Shown: one piece after another, positions 9,247-17,201 of the stretch | Layout of the letters: each line of letters opens with the position of its first letter | Numbering within the stretch: the stretch's first letter is position 1 | NCBI RefSeq assembly: GCF_900106805.1 | Contig: NZ_FNNP01000001.1 | Location: 1,550,001 to 1,614,000, forward strand | DNA: 64,000 bases | Source of the DNA: Ruegeria halocynthiae | GTDB taxonomy: Bacteria > Pseudomonadota > Alphaproteobacteria > Rhodobacterales > Rhodobacteraceae | Direction: 5' to 3' | Program-made: the position numbers and the translations under genes | The notes under the pieces: model-generated | The model's input: only the letters and a program-made list of their open reading frames with translations | Database searches by the model: none | Told to the model about the DNA's origin: nothing

Positions 9247-9867
9247 TTAGTTCTTCGCGTAGAATTCGACGACCAGGTTCGGTTCCATGACGACCGGATA
9301 AGGCACATCGCCCAGACCCGGTGCGCGCACGAAAGTCGCGGTCATTTTCGAGTGGTCTGCGTCGATGTAATCAGGCACATCACGCTCGGCCAGAGCCGCG
9401 GCCTCGAGAACAACAGCCAATTGCTTGGACTTGTCACGCACTTCGATCACGTCGCCTTCTTTGACACGGTAGCTTGGGATGTTGACCCGCTTGCCGTTCA
9501 CTTTGACATGGCCGTGATTCACGAACTGACGTGCAGCAAAGACAGTCGCAACAAACTTGGCGCGGTAAACAACCGCGTCCAGGCGGCGCTCCAGCAGACC
9601 AACCAGGTTTTCACCCGTGTCGCCGTTTACACGCACAGCTTCCGCGTAGATGCGGCGGAACTGTTTCTCGGTCAGATCGCCATAGTAGCCTTTCAGCTTC
9701 TGCTTGGCGCGCAGCTGCAGACCAAAGTCAGACAGTTTGCCCTTACGGCGCTGACCGTGTTGGCCGGGGCCGTATTCGCGACGGTTGACCGGGGATTTCG
9801 GACGACCCCAGATGTTTTCGCCCATCCGGCGGTCAATTTTGTACTTGGCAGACGTGCGTTTGGTCAC
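9247..9867 (-). CDS. rpsD: 30S ribosomal protein S4
   Basis: 206 residues, full length. The N-terminal S4 domain ([19 protein letters not shown]) and the RNA-binding S4 motif ([15 protein letters not shown], then [18 protein letters not shown]) are intact. S4 is a primary 16S-binding and assembly protein and often represses its own mRNA translation. Translation starts at a GTG (9865-9867) preceded by GAAGGAGAT. A sigma70-like promoter lies about 120 bp upstream and a strong terminator follows, so it is probably monocistronic. Confidence 0.97.
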   Translation of the reverse strand: MTKRTSAKYKIDRRMGENIWGRPKSPVNRREYGPGQHGQRRKGKLSDFGLQLRAKQKLKGYYGDLTEKQFRRIYAEAVRVNGDTGENLVGLLERRLDAVVYRAKFVATVFAARQFVNHGHVKVNGKRVNIPSYRVKEGDVIEVRDKSKQLAVVLEAAALAERDVPDYIDADHSKMTATFVRAPGLGDVPYPVVMEPNLVVEFYAKN

Positions 9868-9986
9868 GGCTGATCTCCTTCGTTAGGTCGAGGCCATGCA
9901 GGCCACTATGAAGGGCGTTGTCCTCTTGAGGTTTCCCCCATGACAGGTATCCCCTTGCGGGGGCCACCAACACCAATGAAGCCGCG

Positions 9987-10014
9987 CTTATATCCTTGCT
10001 GTTTCCAGAGTCAA
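9987..10014 (-). promoter_or_regulatory. Sigma70-like promoter for rpsD
   Basis: On the minus strand TTGACT (10014-10009) and TATAAG (9992-9987) are separated by 16 bp, a near-consensus housekeeping promoter. The implied leader is about 110 nt and includes a small CCCCGC/GCGGGG-like hairpin near 9945-9965, which could serve S4 autoregulation. Confidence 0.6.
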
Positions 10015-10077
10015 CACGCCGCTGCATCAATCCAATATGATTTTCACTGATGCTTGGGAGCTTTCCGAAAAGAGACG

Positions 10078-10608
10078 TTACTCAGCGGCCCAACTGGCGA
10101 TCTTTGGCAGATCAACAAGCGCTGACCGCGTACCTGCCTGTGCTACAGGAAACGCGACAACCTTGTTGTTATCGGCGCGATCAATCTCAAGGGGTTCGAT
10201 TTGCTGATCGGCTGCGCTGATCCAGAACTCGTGGCCCGGCTCAGGGCATCCGTTTTCAAACACCAGCATCAGCGAAGTTTCACCCACAACCCGAACCAAT
10301 TCGGCAGCAAACGTCTGTGCGCCATTTGAAAACTCGATTCTGGCGCGTTCGCTGATGATTTCCCCATTGATGGCCATATTCGCTCTGGCAGCCAAAACCG
10401 CTGCCACGCTGTCGTGATCAGCTAGTCGAGCCATCTGCTCGGCCTCAGCTGTCAACTGTATTCCACGCCCTCTCCAGGACCAGGTTCTCCCGACGCCCAA
10501 ATGGGCAAGAGGCGCCGCCTCAAGCCCGTCGATTTCCGTCTGAGTCCAAAATATCGCTATCTGACCGTTACAACCGGTTCTCATCTGTCCGCCCGCACTG
10601 TTACTCAT
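10078..10608 (-). CDS. Hypothetical protein, unrecognised
   Basis: 176 residues from an ATG at 10608; the frame is open further upstream, but that part looks non-coding. No signal peptide or membrane segment. The visible core, TQTEIDGLEAAPL, GVGRTWSWRGRGIQL and a C-terminal LVDLPKIASWAAE, is alternately acidic and hydrophobic like a cytosolic beta-rich protein. I do not recognise the family. It is isolated, on the same strand as rpsD, and its ribosome site is weak. An alternative start is the ATG at 10587. Confidence 0.5.
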   Translation of the reverse strand: MSNSAGGQMRTGCNGQIAIFWTQTEIDGLEAAPLAHLGVGRTWSWRGRGIQLTAEAEQMARLADHDSVAAVLAARANMAINGEIISERARIEFSNGAQTFAAELVRVVGETSLMLVFENGCPEPGHEFWISAADQQIEPLEIDRADNNKVVAFPVAQAGTRSALVDLPKIASWAAE

Positions 10609-11213
10609 CCCACCATTACCAAGCCTGTGTATCAACGAAAAAATGGGCAGAAAAGAGACCGAATTGCAGCAATCACATAAATGTTGCTGAAGAACAAAGT
10701 CACTTTGAGACCTCAAGGCCTTCGATAGCAGGTTTGCACTCGCATTCGCTCGATCCGTTGAAGGCTTGCTTGGTTGGCAACTGGACATTCGAAATCCATC
10801 CCACCTCAGCAGAAGGTGACCGGCCCAGCCAGCGGCGCGCGGCGGAATTGCCACCCATCGCATAGCTCGCGGCGCCTTTGTTCAGTGGCATCCTTGCCAG
10901 ACGGTATTTTCCGTCCCCGTGCAGGTAGCACCACGATGGCACCCCGGTGGTTTCGCATCGGTTAAAATGCGCCTGTATGCGGGCGGGCAGCTCACCTCCC
11001 TGCGTTTCCTTTGGTGTCCGGTATCAGAACTTTGCCGGAATCCTCGTCCCAGTGGTTACTTGCCGAAGCTGTCCTTCTTTACCGATGCAAGGCCAGCGAG
11101 GCAAAGCTCTGAAGTGTGCTCTTGCGGGCAAGTTTCCTGCTTTCGCAAATGACCCATTCGATGCCGCAATCGTAGTTGACCGCGTTACATATGTTCTGGC
11201 ATGAACGCGCCAT
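10609..11213. other. Stretch without a convincing gene
   Basis: About 600 bp between the unrecognised gene and the cobalamin riboswitch. Only short overlapping frames occur (for example 80 codons on the minus strand at 10700-10942), none with a good ribosome site or recognisable motif. No tRNA or clear terminator is seen. It should contain the promoter for the riboswitch transcript; a TTGACC at 11176-11181 could be its -35 element, but the -10 is weak. Confidence 0.5.
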
Positions 11214-11390
11214 GTTCGGTTCCGGGGGCACCCCCGGAAGCAATAGGGAATGCAGTGCGGCACATTAAGGGCCAACTCTGCAACTGCCCCCGCAACTGTA
11301 GGCGGCGAGCGCGGCTGACAATGCCACTGGGACATCCCGGGAAGGCCAGTTGAGCGCTTTGACCCGCAAGTCAGGAAACCTGCCGGACAT
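11214..11390 (+). ncRNA. Cobalamin (B12) riboswitch
   Basis: Conserved cobalamin-riboswitch elements appear in order: a GGTTCCGGGGGC paired arm, AGGGAA, CAACTGCCCCCGCAACTGTA, GGCGAGC, the B12 box GCCACTGG, GGGAAGGC, and ACCCGCAAGTCAGGAAACCTGCC. The aptamer lies 140 bp upstream of the first gene of the cobalt transporter. No clear intrinsic terminator follows, so control may act on translation initiation. Adenosylcobalamin binding should lower expression of the operon. Confidence 0.93.
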
Positions 11391-11530
11391 GCGCCCTCGG
11401 AAGGGGTGTTCATCATCGGCGACGGGGTGCGCGCCGTATCCGTTTGTCATTTCGGACAAGCGGCATCGCGTTCCCCTAAGTCAAAACAAATATGCGCCGG
11501 GGAAAGCGCGATGTGAAAAGGACTGATTTG

Positions 11531-12316
11531 ATGAAAAAACTGCTCTTGGCAGCGACGGCTGCTCTGACGATGCCAATTATGGCACAAGCGCACTTTCTGC
11601 TGGAATACACCACTGACACTATCATTGAACGCCCCGGAGACGTTCCGGTGAAACTGGTGTTCTGGCACCCGTTTGAAGCCGGTCACGTGATGGCCCTGGA
11701 AAAGCCGGAAGAGTTCTTTGTGATCCACAACGGCGAAAAGACCGATCTGATGGACACGCTGCAAGAAACCTCATTTGAAGGCCCGGACAACAGCGCCAAA
11801 GCCTTCCTGGGTTCGGTACCGGTGAAACGCTCGGGTGATTACGTTGTGGTGACAGTGCCTGCGCCCTACCACGAAGAGTCCGAGGATATCTACATCCAGC
11901 AGATCACCAAGGCCTATCTGAACCGCAACGGACTGCCCACTGACTGGGATCAGCCGCAAGGTCTGGTCACTGAAATTCTGCCACTGAACAAGCCTTACAA
12001 CATTATCGCAGGTTCAACTTTTTCCGGTCGAGTGCTGAGCGAAGGCAAGCCTGTTGCTGGCGCAGAAATCGAAATCGAATACATCGCCGCAGCGCCTGAC
12101 ATGACTGGCACCGGCGCACATGAGGCAACTGTGTCGCCTCTGCCGGGGGGGGCGCTGGTCACGATCTCGGACGACAACGGCTATTTTAGCTTTGGCGTAC
12201 CCAAAGCAGGCTACTGGGGCTTTGCTGCTCTGGGCTCTGGCCCGAAGACCGAGCATGAGGGGAAAGAACTGAGCCAGGATGCGGTGATCTGGATCCGCGC
12301 CTGGGATCTGGAGTAA
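11531..12316 (+). CDS. cbiK: DUF4198 (CbiK/NikK-type) periplasmic component of cobalt ECF transporter
   Basis: 261 residues from the ATG at 11531 (AAGGA ribosome site). The signal peptide (1-20, ending MAQA) would leave a mature protein beginning with His21 (HFLLEY). The rest is a periplasmic beta-sandwich-like DUF4198 protein. In Ni/Co ECF operons NikK/CbiK-type proteins stand in for the usual N subunit. First gene under the B12 riboswitch and directly before cbiM, so it probably captures or hands over Co(II). The gene symbol is by analogy. Confidence 0.78.
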   Translation: MKKLLLAATAALTMPIMAQAHFLLEYTTDTIIERPGDVPVKLVFWHPFEAGHVMALEKPEEFFVIHNGEKTDLMDTLQETSFEGPDNSAKAFLGSVPVKRSGDYVVVTVPAPYHEESEDIYIQQITKAYLNRNGLPTDWDQPQGLVTEILPLNKPYNIIAGSTFSGRVLSEGKPVAGAEIEIEYIAAAPDMTGTGAHEATVSPLPGGALVTISDDNGYFSFGVPKAGYWGFAALGSGPKTEHEGKELSQDAVIWIRAWDLE

Positions 12317-12322
12317 GCCCAT

Positions 12323-12934
12323 ATGCACATCGTAGACGGAGCCCTTGCCAACCCTGTCGTGATCGGCGGCGCAGTCGCCGCGGCAGGCGGGATCGCCCTG
12401 GGGCTGAAATCGCTGGACCTTGATCGCATTCCCACTGCGGGTGTTCTCTCGGCCAGTTTCTTTGTCGCCTCGTTGATCCATGTGCCGATTGGCCCGTCTT
12501 CTGTTCATCTGATCCTGAACGGTTTGGCCGGGCTTCTGCTCGGCTGGGCCGCCTTTCCCGCCCTGTTTGTCGGTTTACTGCTTCAGGCCGTGTTCTTCGG
12601 TTTCGGCGGGTTGACCGTGCTGGGGATCAACACGGTCAACATTGCCCTTCCGGCGGCGCTGACCTGGATGATTTTCGGCCGCCTGATCGCACGCGGCTCT
12701 CCCTTTCAGGGGGCAATCTGGGGTGGTGTGGGTGGTGCCTTTTCCATAGCGGCTACAACCGCCTTTGTCGCTTTTTCTCTTGCACTGTCTGGTGACGAGT
12801 TTCTGCCCGCCGCCAAGCTTGTGCTCTTTGCCCATATCCCGGTCATGGTCATCGAAGCCGTGCTCACTGGCTTTGCCGTTTTGCTGGCGCGCAAGGTTAA
12901 ACCGGAACTCTTTCCAAAGGTCGCTTCCACATGA
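12323..12934 (+). CDS. cbiM: Cobalt ECF transporter S component CbiM
   Basis: 203 residues, about six membrane helices. The N-terminus MHIVDG keeps the Met1-His2 metal site of CbiM/NikM, and VPIGPSSVHL (54-63) with nearby His53 and His62 supplies the internal histidine motif. It is the substrate-binding membrane subunit. The start follows the cbiK stop by 6 bp with GGAG in the preceding codons, and the 3' end overlaps the next gene by 4 bp. Riboswitch control makes cobalt the likelier substrate than nickel. Confidence 0.9.
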   Translation: MHIVDGALANPVVIGGAVAAAGGIALGLKSLDLDRIPTAGVLSASFFVASLIHVPIGPSSVHLILNGLAGLLLGWAAFPALFVGLLLQAVFFGFGGLTVLGINTVNIALPAALTWMIFGRLIARGSPFQGAIWGGVGGAFSIAATTAFVAFSLALSGDEFLPAAKLVLFAHIPVMVIEAVLTGFAVLLARKVKPELFPKVAST

Positions 12935-13512
12935 AACAGCTGTTCCTCGTTCTGTCGTTGATGCTGGCCCCGCTTCCAGCGCTGGCCCATAAGGTGATTG
13001 CCGGTGTTTTTCCCGCAGGGAATGCGATTGAGGGCGAACTGGGTTTCTCAAATGGCGACATGGCCACAGATCACGAGGTCATCGTCTACAGCCCAGACGG
13101 TGCCGAGCTGGGCCGGACCGTAACCGACGCTGATGGCTTTTTCCTCTACAGCCCCACAAAACCCGTGGCACACACGTTCAAAGCCGACCTTGGCGCAGGC
13201 CATGTGGCGGAAATCGTCATGCCCGCCGAAGAAGTGGCGCAGATCATGGGGGTTGCCGCCGAGGTTGTGAAAATGACCGCTCCGGCAGCGCCGGTCGACG
13301 GTTCCGCAACCGTAACGGTCGCCTCTCTCTCGGACGAAGAACGCGCTGCAATCGCCAAGGTGGTGCGTGACGAAACCCGGCCACTGCGCCGCGAGATCGC
13401 CGCCTACCGCGAACACAACGACCTGCAGAGCATATTGGGTGGCCTCGGCTATATCGCCGGCCTATTCGGTCTCGGCTTTTACTTTGCTGCGCGCAACAAG
13501 ATGGCCGCCTGA
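12931..13512 (+). CDS. cbiL: CbiL/NikL-type membrane-anchored accessory component
   Basis: 193 residues. Signal peptide 1-19 (LPALA), predicted mature start His20 (HKVIAG), a periplasmic carboxypeptidase-regulatory-like beta domain (~25-110, with SPDGAELGRTVTDADGFF), an Ala-rich linker, and one C-terminal helix (~170-188, LGGLGYIAGLFGLGFYF). This architecture matches NikL/CbiL, which with K replaces CbiN in some Ni/Co ECF systems. It overlaps cbiM by 4 bp and abuts cbiQ. Symbol assigned by analogy. Confidence 0.78.
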   Translation: MKQLFLVLSLMLAPLPALAHKVIAGVFPAGNAIEGELGFSNGDMATDHEVIVYSPDGAELGRTVTDADGFFLYSPTKPVAHTFKADLGAGHVAEIVMPAEEVAQIMGVAAEVVKMTAPAAPVDGSATVTVASLSDEERAAIAKVVRDETRPLRREIAAYREHNDLQSILGGLGYIAGLFGLGFYFAARNKMAA

Positions 13513-14294
13513 TGGCTCATGCGCTGGAACCCCACGCCAAGACGCTGGCCGAGGCTGGTGGAGAAGCGTCCTTCGGATTGATCAACGACTATGATCCCCG
13601 AATGCGCATCGTGATGGCCTGTGTGTTTGCCATTATCACCGTTGCCCTAAGCACCATTCCGGCGCTGACCGTGGCCCTCGCTGTATCAATCGGACTTTTA
13701 CTGATGTCACGATTGCCGATCCGCCGCTCTCTGAAACGTATGGCGATGATGGACAGCTTTATCATTTTCATGCTGGTGCTCTTACCTTTTTCCATGCCCG
13801 GAGATGCGATGTTTACCGTCTTTGGCTTTCCGGCCAGTTGGCAGGGTCTCTGGAAAGCCATCGAGATCGCACTGACCGCCAATGCGGTGATTTTGACCCT
13901 GATGGTTCTGGTCGGAACGCTCGAGCCCGTTACACTGGGCCACGCGCTGCACAAATTGCGTTGCCCCGAAGGGTTGGTGCATCTTTTGATGTTTACCATC
14001 CGATATATCGAAGTGCTGCGTGAGGAATACCTTCGCCTGCGCGGCGCCATGAAAATCCGCGGTTTCCGCCCGGGTACCAACTGGCACACCTACCGCAGCT
14101 TTGGGTATCTTGTTGGCATGATGCTGGTACGTGCCATCGAACGGTCCGAGCGTATTCTGGATGCGATGAAATGCCGGGGATTTTCCGGACGGCTTGTGTT
14201 ACTGCAAAGCTTCAATCTGACCCGTCGAGACGTGATGTTTGCCGCCATGTTATCTGCGATTTGCCTTGGTCTTTTGTTACTGGATCTTCTATGA
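13512..14294 (+). CDS. cbiQ: Cobalt ECF transporter T component CbiQ
   Basis: 260 residues with about five or six hydrophobic helices. Two cytoplasmic coupling motifs, GAMKIRGF (~178-185) and DAMKCRGF (~217-224), correspond to the A-x-x-x-R-G motifs by which EcfT proteins grip the ATPase. It overlaps cbiL by one base and cbiO by 4 bp (ATGA), so production is tightly coupled. It transmits ATP hydrolysis from CbiO to CbiM. Confidence 0.9.
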   Translation: MAHALEPHAKTLAEAGGEASFGLINDYDPRMRIVMACVFAIITVALSTIPALTVALAVSIGLLLMSRLPIRRSLKRMAMMDSFIIFMLVLLPFSMPGDAMFTVFGFPASWQGLWKAIEIALTANAVILTLMVLVGTLEPVTLGHALHKLRCPEGLVHLLMFTIRYIEVLREEYLRLRGAMKIRGFRPGTNWHTYRSFGYLVGMMLVRAIERSERILDAMKCRGFSGRLVLLQSFNLTRRDVMFAAMLSAICLGLLLLDLL

Positions 14295-14947
14295 CGATCC
14301 TCGCGCTTGAAGAGATATGTTTCGCCTATCCGGGCCACGCTCCGGTGTTGGAAGGTGCATCGTTCCAGCTTGAACCCGGGCAGCGCCTGTCGATTGCGGG
14401 GCCAAATGGTTCGGGCAAGTCCACTCTCCTTCGCATTGCGCTTGGCCTTCAGACGCCATCCTCCGGGCGCGTGATCGTCTTCGGCAAGGAACGTCGCGTC
14501 GAGGCTGATTTTCACGACGTACGCCGCAGGATCGGGTTGGTGTTCCAGGACCCCGATGACCAATTGTTTTGCCCGACCGTGGCCGAGGATATCGCCTTTG
14601 GCCCGCTCAACCTTGGGCGCAGTAAAGACGAAGCGCTGGCCATCGTTGATAGAACCCTGACCGATCTGGAACTGATGCACCTGCGTGATCGGATTACGCA
14701 CAAGTTGTCCGGCGGCGAAAAGCGGCTTGTGACGCTGGCAACCGTATTGGCAATGGAGCCCGAAGCGCTGCTGTTGGATGAGCCCACCAATGCACTTGAT
14801 ACCAAGAATGAGTCGCGCCTGCTGGAGATTTTGAAAGATTTGCCACAGGCAATTCTGCTTGTCAGCCACACCCCTTCGTTTCGTCAGGCACTGGCACCGG
14901 ATACGCTCGAACTGCGTGACGGAAAGCTGGTAGAATCCCGGGGCTGA
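14291..14947 (+). CDS. cbiO: Cobalt ECF transporter ATPase CbiO
   Basis: 218 residues from the ATG overlapping the cbiQ stop. Walker A GPNGSGKST (37-45), Q-loop Q86 (VFQDPDDQ), signature LSGGEK (139-144), Walker B LLLDEP (160-165) and an H-loop SHT are all intact. Shorter than the roughly 270 residues of many CbiO proteins because it lacks the C-terminal extension. It is the only ATPase in the operon, so a homodimer is expected. Confidence 0.92.
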   Translation: MTILALEEICFAYPGHAPVLEGASFQLEPGQRLSIAGPNGSGKSTLLRIALGLQTPSSGRVIVFGKERRVEADFHDVRRRIGLVFQDPDDQLFCPTVAEDIAFGPLNLGRSKDEALAIVDRTLTDLELMHLRDRITHKLSGGEKRLVTLATVLAMEPEALLLDEPTNALDTKNESRLLEILKDLPQAILLVSHTPSFRQALAPDTLELRDGKLVESRG

Positions 14948-14998
14948 TCTGCACCCTTATACTTGGCGTATTGTTAATAACGTTGAAATCTGGACCAC

Positions 14999-15709
14999 TC
15001 AGGGGTGAAACAGAGAACCGACCCAATAGGCGATCCCGGCTGCCAGACCACCGATCAGCAATGTTTCCCCTCCTGATCGCCACCACGGCGCAAGCGACCA
15101 CCTGCTTTTGATCGCTCCGATGGCAAAGAACATGCCCCCGGTCATCCAAGCCGAGGTGGCAAAGGCGTGCTCGACCGATAGCAGGAATGGCAATAACGGG
15201 ATCAGACCGGCAACAAGAAAGGCCAGGAAGGTTGCCATCGCCGCTTTGATCGGGTTCGGGTCAACGCTGCCCAGGCCGTATTCGCTTTCGATCATCAGGT
15301 TGATCCAGTTGTCCTGATCGGACGTGATCTCATCCGTCGCCTGGTCTAGAACTCGTCCCGACAAACCTTTCTGAGCAAGGATTTCCCGAACCTCGCGCCG
15401 TTCACCACCGGGATAGAGCGAGATATGCCGTTCTTCGATGGCACGGATGCGGCGGATGTTATCAAGCTCGGCCTTGGTGCCGGAATAATTGCCCGCCGCC
15501 ATGGAAAATCCATCAGCCAGCACATTGGCCAACCCGAGTGCGACGATGACAAATGGGGAAAGCCCGGCACCTGCAACGCCAGCGACAATTGCAAAGGTTG
15601 TCACCGATCCATCGATGCCACCATAGATAACATCCCGCAGCACCCCGCGCCCCGGCGGAGCGTTGATGCGTTCAATGATCTCTTGCTGGCTGTGGCCGTG
15701 ATCGGTCAT
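14999..15709 (-). CDS. VIT1/CCC1 family (Fe/Mn) transporter
   Basis: 236 residues. YGGIDGSVTTFAIVAGVAGA near residue 28 is the first helix motif of VIT1/CCC1 transporters, and DGFSMAAGNYSGTKAE (~65-80) is also typical. A cytosolic metal-binding loop with Glu-rich segments (~85-145) separates helices 2 and 3; three further helices follow. The family moves Fe(II) or Mn(II) out of the cytosol. It converges with the cobalt operon, 51 bp from the cbiO stop, but there is no evidence of shared control. Confidence 0.85.
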   Translation of the reverse strand: MTDHGHSQQEIIERINAPPGRGVLRDVIYGGIDGSVTTFAIVAGVAGAGLSPFVIVALGLANVLADGFSMAAGNYSGTKAELDNIRRIRAIEERHISLYPGGERREVREILAQKGLSGRVLDQATDEITSDQDNWINLMIESEYGLGSVDPNPIKAAMATFLAFLVAGLIPLLPFLLSVEHAFATSAWMTGGMFFAIGAIKSRWSLAPWWRSGGETLLIGGLAAGIAYWVGSLFHP

Positions 15710-15763
15710 GGCTTGCTCCGTCCTGTTTATGCAGGGCGCAAGCGACCGAGGCTTTGCGTCAGA

Positions 15764-16753
15764 TCAAGTCTTCGAGAACAAACCGCTGAGCGCGCGTTTG
15801 ATCATACCTCTGGTCGAGGGTTTGTGGCGTGCCGAAAATGGCAAAGGGCGACAAACCTCCATTGCGGCAACCCCGACGCGGGCACTGAGCGCACCGTTGA
15901 CAAGGCCCTCACCGAACCGGCGGGACAGCTTGCTAAGGACCGAGCCCCCCAGGACAGGTTCAAGCAGATCATCCCCGATCGCCACAGCTCCGGTCGCAAT
16001 CAGATGGACAAATACAGCCCGGGTCAGGCGCCAGCTGCCCAAGAACCCCGCACGCCCGCCGTAAATTTCGGCAATTCGCCGGATCATCCGCAGTGAGCTT
16101 GCCAATGCCGCCACGACATCCGCCAGCGCCAGAGGCACCAGCGCCGTCACCATCGCCACCTGACGCGCAGCAGCCTCGACCTCTCGGCTGGCAGCGGCAT
16201 CGAGCGTGGCCAGAACTTCGTCTTCGGCCAGCGCCAGCAGGGTTTCCGCATCGAACTGCTCGCCCATGCGTTCCGACAGTCGGTCACGGCCCCAACGGGT
16301 TTCGTCGCGCCCTTTGTAAAATGCAATCAGGCGGTTGGTGACCGCGCGGGCTTGCGTCAGGTCATCCTCGGTCAGTGCGGTATCGGCAGCGCGGCGCATA
16401 TCGTCCACGCGCGAAAGGCGACTGATCGCGGCCAGTTCGCGCAGAGATATGATCGCCACGACGAACAAGAGCGCAGCAATCAATCCCGTGACAATCCACC
16501 CCAAGACCGGCGCACGGTCCAGCAGAGAGAGGGCGAAATCCCAAGCCGCAACCGAAATCACCGCACCCACGACTGCAAGTGCGAGTCCCCAGAACCATTT
16601 AGCCAGCGCCGAGGGTCTACGAGCCGCAAATCGCACTGCCGCTTGCATCGCCTGCCCCTGCGGTGGGGCAACATCTGGCACCGGAGGAGCGTTCGCGACA
16701 TCGGCAACCGGCACGTCATCCTCAAGGTCGATCAGTACCGGTCCCTTAGCCAT
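15764..16753 (-). CDS. ycjF: YcjF-type DUF697 membrane protein (TIGR01620 family)
   Basis: 329 residues from the ATG at 16753. Acidic N-terminus (~1-40), two membrane helices (~55-80 and ~90-110), a central helical region and a C-terminal DUF697 domain with AALASSLRMIRRIAEIYGGRAG. It matches the YcjF family encoded beside YcjX in many proteobacteria. Function is poorly defined; envelope stress is suggested. Its start overlaps the GNAT gene by 8 bp. The longer frame upstream is simply the GNAT gene read in another frame. Confidence 0.85.
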   Translation of the reverse strand: MAKGPVLIDLEDDVPVADVANAPPVPDVAPPQGQAMQAAVRFAARRPSALAKWFWGLALAVVGAVISVAAWDFALSLLDRAPVLGWIVTGLIAALLFVVAIISLRELAAISRLSRVDDMRRAADTALTEDDLTQARAVTNRLIAFYKGRDETRWGRDRLSERMGEQFDAETLLALAEDEVLATLDAAASREVEAAARQVAMVTALVPLALADVVAALASSLRMIRRIAEIYGGRAGFLGSWRLTRAVFVHLIATGAVAIGDDLLEPVLGGSVLSKLSRRFGEGLVNGALSARVGVAAMEVCRPLPFSARHKPSTRGMIKRALSGLFSKT

Positions 16754-17201
16754 CGCGTTCTGCCTCACGTTTCCAGATATATTTGATATCCGGCAGGTTT
16801 TCGTCATTGTCCGCCCCGTCGCTGCGCGCGACCTCGGCAAAGCCATTGCGTTCATAGAATCGGCGCGCAGGGTGATTGGCCTGAAAAGCGAATAGGCTAA
16901 GTTCGGATCGTTTCGACTTGGCGTGATCCAGCAACTGCCGTCCGATCCCCTGCCCGCGCGCCGGGATCGCAAGATAAAGTGAATGAATCTCGGCCTCGTT
17001 AAGCGCCAGAAAGCCGACTACCTTATCCTGCTGCATGGCCACGGTGACCCAACCCAGATCAATCATCCGGCCGCAAAAGGCGATGGTTTCCGCTTTGGAA
17101 TGCAGGTCCGGCATCCAGTCGTTTTCACGGGCGAACCCGTGCAGGATTTCGCCGGTGGCACCGGCATCAAGGCTGCGGGCGGGGCGGAGGTTCACAGTCA
17201 C
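16746..17201 (-). CDS. GNAT family N-acetyltransferase
   Basis: 151 residues, starting at a GTG whose GTGA overlaps the ycjX stop. The acetyl-CoA motif is IPARGQGIGRQLLDHAK (~84-100), followed by NHPARRFYERNGFAEV (~115-130), the usual GNAT C-terminal motif. Substrate unknown. It sits between ycjX and ycjF with overlaps on both sides, so it is translated as part of that module. Confidence 0.88.
   Translation of the reverse strand: MTVNLRPARSLDAGATGEILHGFARENDWMPDLHSKAETIAFCGRMIDLGWVTVAMQQDKVVGFLALNEAEIHSLYLAIPARGQGIGRQLLDHAKSKRSELSLFAFQANHPARRFYERNGFAEVARSDGADNDENLPDIKYIWKREAERDG

Noticed and set aside
10700..10942. 80-codon minus-strand frame upstream of the unrecognised gene
   Set aside because: No motif, no convincing ribosome site, and it overlaps the alternative extension of the neighbouring frame.
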